The notes below the pieces were generated by a model. The model had not been told where the DNA came from and did no database searches. It saw only the letters and a list, made by a program, of their open reading frames with translations. DNA of 38,601 nucleotides, from positions 1 to 38,601 of the forward strand of contig NZ_JARGEK010000007.1 in the NCBI RefSeq assembly GCF_029211165.1, in the 5' to 3' direction. Source of the DNA: Roseisolibacter sp. H3M3-2 (lineage in GTDB: Bacteria; Gemmatimonadota; Gemmatimonadetes; Gemmatimonadales; Gemmatimonadaceae). The translations under genes and the position numbers were made by a program. This document shows positions 32,473 through 38,601 of this stretch, piece after piece (positions within the stretch are counted from its first letter, which is position 1; each line of letters starts with the position of its first letter).

Positions 32473-33048
32473 GTGAACCGTCATCTACTGCCCGAAGAGA
32501 TCGACCTGCTCATCGACGGCGAGGCCGGCTTCGGCGTCGCGCCGCTCAAGGCGCACGTCAAGGAATGCCCCGACTGCTCGGCGGAGCTGGAGACGGCGCG
32601 TGCGGTCGCGTTGGAGCTCGACCTGCTCCCGCACCTGTCGCCCGCCCCGCTGTTCGCCGACCGGGTGATGAGCCAGGTCCAGGTGTTCGAGCCCTGGCAC
32701 GTCGCGGCCCGCGACGCCCTCGCCCGGCTCGTGCCGCAGTCAACCCCCGCCCGCGTCCTCGCGGCCGCCGGGGGGCTCAGCCTCGCCACCGTCGTCTCGC
32801 TGGCGACCCTCTGGATCGTCGCCCGGGTCGATCTGCTCGCTCTGCTCGGCGGGGCCGCCCTCGATCGGACGCAGGCCACGGCCCGCGCCGGGCTGGCGAG
32901 CTTCGCCCGCGAGCTGCTCGGCGGGCAGGCCCCCGACAACGGGGTCGTCCTGCTCCTCGCCCTCGCCGCCTTCGTGCTGGCGGTGGTGGGGGCGACGGCC
33001 GGCCTGCGCCGCGCCGTCGCCGCCCCGGGACGCCGGTCGCAGGGGTGA
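32473..33048 (+). CDS. Zinc-finger transmembrane anti-sigma factor
   Basis: A 191-residue protein with the ZAS-type zinc motif HVKECPDC (HxxxCxxC) near residue 30, one membrane helix near 95-115 (LAAAGGLSLATVVSLATLWIV) and a second hydrophobic stretch near 155-175. This is the classic layout of an anti-sigma factor that holds the neighbouring ECF sigma factor at the membrane. The GTG start at 32473 has a strong AGGAGG (32460-32465) seven bases upstream, the best ribosome site I see in the window. Its stop overlaps the next gene (GTGA). Confidence 0.87.
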   Translation: MNRHLLPEEIDLLIDGEAGFGVAPLKAHVKECPDCSAELETARAVALELDLLPHLSPAPLFADRVMSQVQVFEPWHVAARDALARLVPQSTPARVLAAAGGLSLATVVSLATLWIVARVDLLALLGGAALDRTQATARAGLASFARELLGGQAPDNGVVLLLALAAFVLAVVGATAGLRRAVAAPGRRSQG

Positions 33049-34136
33049 CGGCCGTGCGCCGACTCCGGTCCTGGCTCGCCCTCGGCGCCGCCCTGCTCCT
33101 CGGATCTCCCGCCTCCACCGCCCTCTCCGCCCAGCCGGCTCCCCGGCCGGCGGAGGGGGCGGTGCGCGTGGGGGCGCTCACGGTCCCGGCCGGCACCACC
33201 ACCGGCGGCGTCGTCGTGCTCCAGGGCGACGTCGACGTGCAGGGAACGGTCGAGGGCGACGTGGTCGCGCTGCGCGGCGACGTCACCGTCCGCTCCGGCG
33301 CCCGGGTGACCGGCAACGCCGTCTCGGTGCTGGGCGACGTCCGGGTGATCCCCGGCGGCACGGTCGCCGGGGACGCCGAATCGTTCTCGCAGGAGCCGGC
33401 CTGGTCGCGAGTGGGCGAGGGTGGCGCCGCCGCCACCGCCTCCCCGTGGCGGGGGCTGACGCTCACGCTCGGCTGGCTCGCGATCCTGCTGCTCATCGGG
33501 ATCGGGGTCCTGGTCTCGGGGAGCACCTACCTCGACGGGGTGGCCGACACGCTCCAGCGCAGCGTGGGCCGGGCGATCGCGGCGGGGCTGGTGGGGCAGC
33601 TGCTGGTGCTCCCCGCGCTGGTCACGATGGTCCTGCTGCTGGTGGTCACCGTGGTGGGGATCCTGGCGGTCCCGCTGGCGGTCGTCGCCCTGATCCTGGC
33701 GGTGGCCGGGCTGCTGACGCTCGGCTTCCTGGCCGTCTCGTTCGTGACCGGGCGCGCCATCGCCGGCGCGCCGGGCGACTGGAAGGCCACCGCCGCGCGC
33801 GGCGAGGCGCTGCGGGCGCTGACCGTGGGGCTGCTGGTCTACCTCGCCCTCTGGATCGCCGCCGCCGCGCTGCAGGGGCTCCCGATGGTCGCCTTCGTGG
33901 TGCGGGTGGCGGCGCTGGGGCTCACCTGGGTCGCCGCCACCGCCGGCTTCGGCGCCGCGCTGCTCTCCCGCGCCGGGACCCACACCGGCGGGACGCCGGC
34001 GGGAGGCGCGGGGCGCCGCGCCGTCGGCACCGTCCCGGCGGAGCGCGACGGCGTCCCGGTCTGGCAGACGCCGACCCCGATCGGCGGCATCGTCGCCGCC
34101 CGCCGCCCCACCGCGGTCCCCCCGCCGCGCGACTGA
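33045..34136 (+). CDS. Exported bactofilin-like/multi-pass membrane protein
   Basis: A 363-residue protein of uncertain function. A signal peptide (LALGAALLLGSPASTALSA) is followed by a short repetitive beta segment (about 45-110) with the turn pattern of a bactofilin-like beta-helix: VVVLQGDVDVQGTVEGDV, VVALRGDVTVRSGARVTG, VSVLGDVRVIPGGTVAGD. Then come about five hydrophobic helices (about 140-325) and a Pro-rich tail. The repeats would face the periplasm. The GTG at 33045 overlaps the anti-sigma stop; GTG at 33054 is an alternative. Coupling to the sigma/anti-sigma pair suggests it is part of, or senses, the envelope response. Confidence 0.75.
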   Translation: MTAVRRLRSWLALGAALLLGSPASTALSAQPAPRPAEGAVRVGALTVPAGTTTGGVVVLQGDVDVQGTVEGDVVALRGDVTVRSGARVTGNAVSVLGDVRVIPGGTVAGDAESFSQEPAWSRVGEGGAAATASPWRGLTLTLGWLAILLLIGIGVLVSGSTYLDGVADTLQRSVGRAIAAGLVGQLLVLPALVTMVLLLVVTVVGILAVPLAVVALILAVAGLLTLGFLAVSFVTGRAIAGAPGDWKATAARGEALRALTVGLLVYLALWIAAAALQGLPMVAFVVRVAALGLTWVAATAGFGAALLSRAGTHTGGTPAGGAGRRAVGTVPAERDGVPVWQTPTPIGGIVAARRPTAVPPPRD

Positions 34137-34169
34137 CGGACTCGCCCGCCCGCCGGCGGCCCACGGATT

Positions 34170-34213
34170 GCCCCCCTCCCGCGCATGCCGAACCGCAGCC
34201 GGAGGGGGGCTTT
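34170..34213 (+). terminator. Terminator-like hairpin occluding the YihY ribosome site
   Basis: GCCCCCCTCC (34170-34179) pairs perfectly with GGAGGGGGGC (34201-34210), followed by TTT, CGC and then the ATG at 34217. It has the form of an intrinsic terminator, but the 3' arm also contains GGAGG, the only ribosome site for the next gene. It could act as attenuator or translational lock. Confidence 0.6.
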
Positions 34214-34216
34214 CGC

Positions 34217-35254
34217 ATGACGTTCAAGGGGCACCGCATCGGACCGCTCGTGAAGCAGACGGCCCGCGAGGTGATGGACGACAACGTCCTCGGCCTCGGC
34301 GCACAGACGGCCTACTACTTCTTCTTCTCGCTCTTCCCGATCTTCCTCTTCCTCGCGCCGCTGCTCAGCCTCGTCGGCGACAAGCGCGAGACCTTCACCT
34401 TCCTGCTCGAGAAGATCCAGGGCGCCGTCCCGCAGGAGGCGTACGCGCTGGTGGTGAACGTGGTCGAGTCGGTGGTGTTCGCCGAGAACGCCCCCGGGCT
34501 CGTGTCGGTGGGCGCGCTGCTCGCGCTCTGGTCGGGGTCGAACGTCTTCAGCGCCCTGATGGACGCGCTGAACACCGCCTACGACATCCCGAAGGACCCG
34601 CGCCCCTACTGGAAGAAGAAGCTGATCGCCCTCGCCTGCCTGATCGGCGTCGGCGGGCTGTTCGTCTTCGCCACGATCACGATGCTCGCCGGCGGCGACA
34701 TCGTCGACGCGATCGCGGAGCCGCTCGGCATCGGCGCCGTCGGGCGCTGGGTGTGGGCGATCGCCCAGTACGCGATCGCGCTCGGGCTGCTCGTCGCCAG
34801 CGGGTGGGCGGTCTACTACTACCTCCCGGCGATCAAGCAGCACAAGCACCACGCGCTCGTCGGCGCGCTGGTGACGACGGCGCTCTGGCTGATCGTCACG
34901 CTCGGCTTCCGCGCCTACGTCCAGAACTTCGGCAGCTACAACAAGACGTACGGCACGATCGGCGGCGTGATCGTGCTGCTCACCTGGATGTACCTGTCGA
35001 TGGTCGTCCTCCTCATCGGCGGCGAGGTCGCGTCCGAGCTGCAGAAGGGGACGGGCGCTCTGCGCTCCCGCGCCGGCCACCTGTACGACGGGCGCATCGC
35101 GACCGGGGGCCCGACCGACCGCGCGTCGGTGGACGCCGTCGAGTCGGTCCCGCCGACGCCCCCCCGCGCGCGTCCCGAGCGCGAGCGCCCCGCGCCGTCG
35201 TCGGGGCACGCGCCGCGGGCGGCGTTCGTGGCGCGGCCGCCGAGGGCGGATTGA
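34217..35254 (+). CDS. YihY/BrkB-family membrane protein
   Basis: A 345-residue inner-membrane protein of the YihY/virulence factor BrkB family with six hydrophobic segments. Typical features are the N-terminal region with QTAREVMDDNVLGLGAQTAY and YYFFFSLFPIFLFLAPLLS, the central ALWSGSNVFSALMDALNTAY, YYYLPAIKQHKHHALVGAL and GTIGGVIVLLTWMYLSMVV. The C terminus is a Pro/Arg-rich cytoplasmic tail (about 290-345). The family was once called ribonuclease BN; function is unknown, with roles in envelope integrity or secretion proposed. The ATG at 34217 sits three bases after a terminator-like hairpin that contains its ribosome site. Confidence 0.9.
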   Translation: MTFKGHRIGPLVKQTAREVMDDNVLGLGAQTAYYFFFSLFPIFLFLAPLLSLVGDKRETFTFLLEKIQGAVPQEAYALVVNVVESVVFAENAPGLVSVGALLALWSGSNVFSALMDALNTAYDIPKDPRPYWKKKLIALACLIGVGGLFVFATITMLAGGDIVDAIAEPLGIGAVGRWVWAIAQYAIALGLLVASGWAVYYYLPAIKQHKHHALVGALVTTALWLIVTLGFRAYVQNFGSYNKTYGTIGGVIVLLTWMYLSMVVLLIGGEVASELQKGTGALRSRAGHLYDGRIATGGPTDRASVDAVESVPPTPPRARPERERPAPSSGHAPRAAFVARPPRAD

Positions 35255-35270
35255 GGGCCCGGTAGGGCGG

Positions 35271-35474
35271 GGTCGGGAACGGCGAACTCGGGTACCGCGA
35301 ATACGAGAGGTGCGAACTCGAGAACGGCGAGGGCCCTCGGACTGGACGCGCCAGCCGGGGGCCCTCGCCGTTCCCGAATTCGACCTTCCCGAGTTCGCCC
35401 CGCCCGAGTTCGCGGTTCCCGAGTTCGCCGTTCCCGAGTTCGCCGTTCCCGAGTTCGCCGTTCCCGAGTTCGCC
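35271..35474. repeat. Large cruciform of 15-base tandem repeats between convergent genes
   Basis: The right arm is seven tandem 15-mers (35370-35474); the last four are perfect copies of GTTCCCGAGTTCGCC and the final one abuts the stop codon of the SAM hydrolase gene. The left arm has three diverged units in reverse complement (35281-35325, GGCGAACTCGGGTAC first) plus a partial unit. The arms are joined by a perfect 11-base stem, GGCGAGGGCCC (35326-35336) and GGGCCCTCGCC (35359-35369). The loop carries CTGG...CCAG. The 15-mers read as PEFAV repeats in one frame, but I consider this non-coding. Confidence 0.88.
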
Positions 35475-36230
35475 CTAACTTCGCCGACCCTGCCGCAGGA
35501 CCACCCTCGTCCCCCTCGCCAACCCCAGCTGCCCCGCCGCGCTCCCCTCGCGCACCGCGATCTCCAGCAGCCCGTTCGAGCCGACCAGCGCCACCGGCGC
35601 GCCGGGCGCCACGTCCTCGTAGACGCGCCGCACCTCGACGCGCCGGCCGTCCACCTCGATCGCGCCGCCGCCGAACGACAGCAGGTTGGTGACGGCGTTG
35701 CCGAAGCGGTCGATGGCGATCACGGCGCCCTCGATCGCGCCGTCGGCGAGGCGGCGGGCCTCGGGGGTGCGACGGACGAGCGGCTCGTCGGCGGGGGTGC
35801 CGAGCGCGTCGAGCGGCTCGCCGAGCGCGAGGCGGGCGGCCGCCGGGGCGAAGAGGTCGCGGCCGTGGAAGGTCGGCGCGGCGCGCGGCGGCACGGGGAG
35901 CGTGACGACGCGCGCGCCCGCGGCCAGCAGCGCCGGCGACAGCACGCCGTTGTCGGGGCCGACCAAGAAGCGCCCGTCGCTCTCCACCGCCAGCGCCGCG
36001 CGGCCGCCGCCGACGCCCGGGTCCACGACCGCGACGTGCACGGTGCCGGGCGGGAAGCGCCGCCAGTAGCGCGCGAGCGCCAGGCGCCCGCTCTCGACGT
36101 CGTGCGCCGGCACGTCGTGCGACGCGTCGACGACCGTCACGCCGGGCGCCTGCGAGAGCAGCACGCCCTTCAGCTCGGCCACGTAGCCGTCGGCGGTGCC
36201 GAAGTCGGTGAGGAGGGTGACGATGCGCAT
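35475..36230 (-). CDS. SAM hydroxide adenosyltransferase (SAM hydrolase, DUF62 family)
   Basis: A 251-residue protein of the fluorinase/chlorinase superfamily. Its members in ordinary bacteria split S-adenosylmethionine to adenosine and methionine with water. Family blocks are TLLTDFGTADGYVAELKGV, VVDPGVGGGRAA, GPDNGVLSPAL, TFHGRDLFAPAAARL, AIDRFGNAVTNL and the C-terminal GSNGLLEIAV. The halogenase-specific insertion is not apparent, so hydrolysis is the likely reaction. The ATG at 36230 follows the MATE stop by 11 bases. Its stop codon is fused to the last 15-base repeat unit. Confidence 0.9.
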   Translation of the reverse strand: MRIVTLLTDFGTADGYVAELKGVLLSQAPGVTVVDASHDVPAHDVESGRLALARYWRRFPPGTVHVAVVDPGVGGGRAALAVESDGRFLVGPDNGVLSPALLAAGARVVTLPVPPRAAPTFHGRDLFAPAAARLALGEPLDALGTPADEPLVRRTPEARRLADGAIEGAVIAIDRFGNAVTNLLSFGGGAIEVDGRRVEVRRVYEDVAPGAPVALVGSNGLLEIAVREGSAAGQLGLARGTRVVLRQGRRS

Positions 36231-36241
36231 GAGGGAGGGAG

Positions 36242-37621
36242 TCAGACCACGTTGCGCTGCCAGCGTCCCCACCGCCAGAGCGCCATCATCGCGAGCCCGC
36301 GCGCGGTGGCGGTGAGCGAGATGACCCACCACAGCCCGTCGACGCCCCAGCGCGCGGCGGCCCACGCGGCGAGCGGCACGCGCGCGAGCGTCAGCGACGT
36401 CGACGCCAGCATCGGCGCGACGGTCGCCCCCGCCCCGCCGAGCGCGCCCTCGAGCACCACCTCGGCGCACACCACGAGCTGCGACACCGCGACGATGCGG
36501 AGGTAGCGCGCCGTCTCGGCGATCACCGAGGCGTCGCCCGTGAACGCCGCCGCGAGCGACTCGGGGACGAGCAGCTCGAGCGTGGTCACGAGCACCGCCG
36601 GCGCGCTCGCCCACGCCAGCATCGTCCACCCGGCGCGCCGCGCCCGCTCCGTGAGCCCCGCGCCCAGGTTCTGCCCGACCACCGCCGCCGCCGCGGCGCC
36701 GAAGCCGACGCCGATCATGTACAGCCAACTCTCGACGCGGAAGCCGAGCCCCAGCGCCGCCAGCGCCGGCGTCCCGAAGGTCGAGGCGGTGCGCGCGACG
36801 AGCACGTAGACGACGCTGAACAGCACCCCCGTGGACGCGGTGGGGAGGCCGATGCGCGCGATCCGCAGCATCACGTCGGGGCGCGGCGCGCCGACGCGGA
36901 TCATCCCGCGGCGCCAGAGCAGCACCAGCCCGACCGCGAACGCGAGCGACCGCGTGAGCACCGTCGCCGTCGCCGCCCCCGCGATGCCGAGGCGCGGCAG
37001 CCCGCCCAGCCCGAGGATCAGCAGCGGGTCGAGCACCAGCGCCAGCGCCACCGACGCCAGCAGGATCACGAACGGCGTGCGCGTGTCGCCCGAGGCGCGG
37101 AACGTCGCGTCGACGACGAAGTAGCCGTAGAGCACCGGCGCCGCGAGCAGGTAGCGCCCGAGGTAGACGCGCCCCACCGCCGCCACGTCGGCCGGCGTGC
37201 GCATCGCCGCGAACATCCCGTCGAGCCACGCGTGCCCCGCGACGGCGGCCGCGACGCCCAGCGCGAGCGTCAGCACCCGCGCGTCGCCGGCCGCGCGCGC
37301 CGCGTCGGCCGGCCGCCGCTCGCCGTGCCGCCGCGCCGCCACCGCGGTCAGCCCGATGCTGACCATCTCGGCGACGGCGATCCCCATCCACACCCAGAAC
37401 ACCGACGCCGTCACCGCCGCCAGCGCCGTCGCCCCCAGCCGCCGCCCGACCCAGAACGCGTCGGCGGCAAGGAACACCGTCATCAGCAGGTTCGACGCGA
37501 CCGCCGGGATCGCGACCCGCCGGATGACGCGCGGCAGCGGGTCGCGCACCAGCGCCCCGTGCTCGCCCGTGGCCGCGACGGAGACGCCGCCGTCGCGTTC
37601 GGCGATGGGGAGGCTGTTCAT
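36242..37621 (-). CDS. MATE family multidrug/toxin exporter
   Basis: A 459-residue inner-membrane antiporter with about twelve helices in two similar halves, as in NorM/DinF-type MATE proteins that export drugs or metabolites using Na+ or H+. Landmarks are VASNLLMTVFLAADAFWVGRRLG in the first helix region, ALAAVTASVFWVWMGI, the VGQNLGAGL motif in the second half and FRASGDTRTP. The ATG at 37621 directly follows the heptad hairpin that separates it from mrp, with GGGAG as a possible ribosome site. The substrate is unknown. Confidence 0.92.
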   Translation of the reverse strand: MNSLPIAERDGGVSVAATGEHGALVRDPLPRVIRRVAIPAVASNLLMTVFLAADAFWVGRRLGATALAAVTASVFWVWMGIAVAEMVSIGLTAVAARRHGERRPADAARAAGDARVLTLALGVAAAVAGHAWLDGMFAAMRTPADVAAVGRVYLGRYLLAAPVLYGYFVVDATFRASGDTRTPFVILLASVALALVLDPLLILGLGGLPRLGIAGAATATVLTRSLAFAVGLVLLWRRGMIRVGAPRPDVMLRIARIGLPTASTGVLFSVVYVLVARTASTFGTPALAALGLGFRVESWLYMIGVGFGAAAAAVVGQNLGAGLTERARRAGWTMLAWASAPAVLVTTLELLVPESLAAAFTGDASVIAETARYLRIVAVSQLVVCAEVVLEGALGGAGATVAPMLASTSLTLARVPLAAWAAARWGVDGLWWVISLTATARGLAMMALWRWGRWQRNVV

Positions 37622-37633
37622 CGACGTCTCCCC

Positions 37634-37715
37634 TCGACGCTCGACGCTCGACGCTCGACGCCCGCGGCGTCGCGGCGCCAGGAGGGAGCGTCGAGCGTGG
37701 AGCGTCGAGCGTCGA
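37634..37715. repeat. Heptad-armed inverted repeat between mrp and MATE gene (GCGTCGA family, copy 2)
   Basis: Four perfect TCGACGC units (37634-37661) and, after a 26-base loop, GCGTCGA, GCGTGGA, GCGTCGA, GCGTCGA (37688-37715). It begins 15 bases after the mrp stop and ends 12 bases before the MATE ATG. Confidence 0.88.
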
Positions 37716-37730
37716 GGAGGGCGGTCGGCC

Positions 37731-38601
37731 TCAGCGCCCCGCCATCTCCGGATACCGCTCCCCCACCCGCTCCGCGACGCGCGTCGCGAGCGCGGCGAGC
37801 GCGCGGGCGGCGCCGGTCTGCGGGGCGGCGGCGACGATCGGGCGCCCCGTGTCCCCGCCCTCGACCACGCGCGGGTCGAGCGGCACCTGCCCGAGCAGCG
37901 GCACCCCGACCTCGTCGGCCAGCGCCTGCCCGCCGCCCGAGCCGAACACGGCGATCGGCTTCCCCGTCTCCGGGTTCTCGAGGTAGCTCATGTTCTCGAC
38001 GATGCCGAGCACCGGGACGCCCGTGCGCTCGAACATGCGCACGCCGCGCAGCGCGTCGCCGACGGCGACCTGCTGCGGCGTGGTGACGACGATCGCGCCG
38101 TGCACGTGCGTCGCCTGCACCAGCGACAGCTGCGCGTCGCCCGTGCCGGGGGGCATGTCGACCAGCAGGTAGTCCAGCTCCCCCCACGCCACGTCCTTCA
38201 GGAACTGGTTGATCACCTTCATCACGATCGGCCCGCGCCAGATCGCCGGCTGGTCGCGCTCGATCAGGAAGCCGATGCTCATGACCTTCACGCCGTAGGC
38301 GAGCAGCGGCTGGATCATGTTGTCGCGCACCGGCGGCGGCTCGTTCACCCCCAGCATCAGCGGGAGGTTCGGGCCGTAGATGTCGGCGTCCATGATCCCC
38401 ACGCGCGCGCCCTGCTTGGCCAGCGCGGCGGCCAGGTTCACGGCGACCGTCGACTTGCCGACGCCCCCCTTGCCGCTCGACACGGCGAGGATCTTCCCGA
38501 GGTGCGGGTACGACACCGGCGTCGGCGCGGCCGGCGTCCCGGCGCGCGCGGTCGCCGCGTCCATCACGGGGAGCGCGCGGGCGGCCGGGCGGGGCGCCGC
38601 G
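37731..38601 (-). CDS. mrp: Mrp/NBP35-type Fe-S cluster carrier ATPase, 5' end outside window
   Basis: A deviant Walker-A P-loop ATPase of the Mrp/ApbC family that carries and delivers iron-sulfur clusters. Visible are ILAVSSGKGGVGKSTVAVNL (P-loop), the MDADIYGPNLPLMLG switch region, VDMPPGTGDAQLSL and MSYLENPETGK. The CxxC of many Mrp proteins is not seen here (ENMSYLENPETG lacks both cysteines). An ATG at 38564 or GTG at 38567 could start a 278-residue form, but the frame stays open to the window end with Pro/Ala-rich codons, which looks like a linker after an N-terminal DUF59 domain; I therefore treat the gene as truncated by the window. Confidence 0.88.
   Translation of the reverse strand, partial: AAPRPAARALPVMDAATARAGTPAAPTPVSYPHLGKILAVSSGKGGVGKSTVAVNLAAALAKQGARVGIMDADIYGPNLPLMLGVNEPPPVRDNMIQPLLAYGVKVMSIGFLIERDQPAIWRGPIVMKVINQFLKDVAWGELDYLLVDMPPGTGDAQLSLVQATHVHGAIVVTTPQQVAVGDALRGVRMFERTGVPVLGIVENMSYLENPETGKPIAVFGSGGGQALADEVGVPLLGQVPLDPRVVEGGDTGRPIVAAAPQTGAARALAALATRVAERVGERYPEMAGR

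Noticed and set aside
35310-35474. A possible secreted PEFAV-pentapeptide repeat protein
   Set aside because: The repeats arise from the 15-base unit, which also forms the arm of an inverted repeat and stops at a neighbour's stop codon; beyond it the frame is only the antisense of the SAM hydrolase and MATE genes.
35370-35474. CRISPR-like array
   Set aside because: The 15-base units are directly tandem with no spacers and no cas genes are nearby.

Overview
The window is very G+C-rich chromosomal DNA (roughly three quarters G+C by eye), densely packed with housekeeping genes. The cell was Gram-negative: it has a Kdo kinase-like protein, a heptosyltransferase-family enzyme, a TonB-dependent receptor and a two-domain orphan MacB/FtsX permease of the kind expanded in Acidobacteria and Gemmatimonadota. 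Together with the G+C content and a promoter core (TAnnTT followed by G/C) that resembles the Bacteroidetes-type -7 box, this points to Gemmatimonadota. That assignment is inference; no rRNA gene is present. I saw no tRNA, CRISPR array, insertion sequence or prophage. No gene-free stretch exceeds 300 bases.

Layout. 1-3248 (+): the 3' part of a GAF/adenylate cyclase, a Kdo kinase-like gene and a GT9 glycosyltransferase, joined by GTGA overlaps. 3266-5725 (-): an orphan permease. 5931-7663 (+): a LytS/LytR-type two-component pair. 7860-12823 (-): a membrane diguanylate cyclase, dtd, maf and a TonB-dependent receptor. 12907-17668 (-): glmM, glmS (with an intrinsic terminator) and a membrane-anchored protein possibly of the PA2928 group. 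17819-19249 (+): a degenerate acyl-CoA synthetase-like gene that shares a CTAG stop with the convergent HD-GYP response regulator (19246-20349, -). 20437-26647 (+): a cystathionine synthase/lyase-type enzyme, an M48 peptidase, purD, mutM, a short UvrC-like nuclease and a 78-residue protein. 26673-31673 (-): a quinone cluster, menG/ubiE, ubiD, ubiA and ubiX, followed by a phosphodiesterase and a DUF2461 gene. 31776-35254 (+): an ECF sigma factor, a zinc-finger anti-sigma factor, a bactofilin-like membrane protein and a YihY/BrkB membrane protein. 35475-38601 (-): Mrp (cut by the window edge), a MATE exporter and a SAM hydrolase.

The genes fall into envelope building (LPS sugars, UDP-GlcNAc precursors, sigma/anti-sigma envelope module), second-messenger signalling (adenylate cyclase, diguanylate cyclase, HD-GYP), quality control (Dtd, Maf, MutM, UvrC-like), methionine/SAM handling and quinone tailoring.

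The most unusual content is between genes. Six intergenic gaps each hold a large inverted repeat whose arms are themselves short tandem repeats: (GCTGCGG)x3 at 16226, 22787 and 30857; (GCGTCGA)x4 at 21611 and 37634; and a 15-base unit, seven copies on one side, at 35271-35474. All begin within about 20 bases of the stop codon of a neighbouring gene and most lack a T-tract. A second recurrent signal is TAnnTT followed by G/C just before start codons. In four cases it lies so close to the ATG that leaderless transcription is likely.
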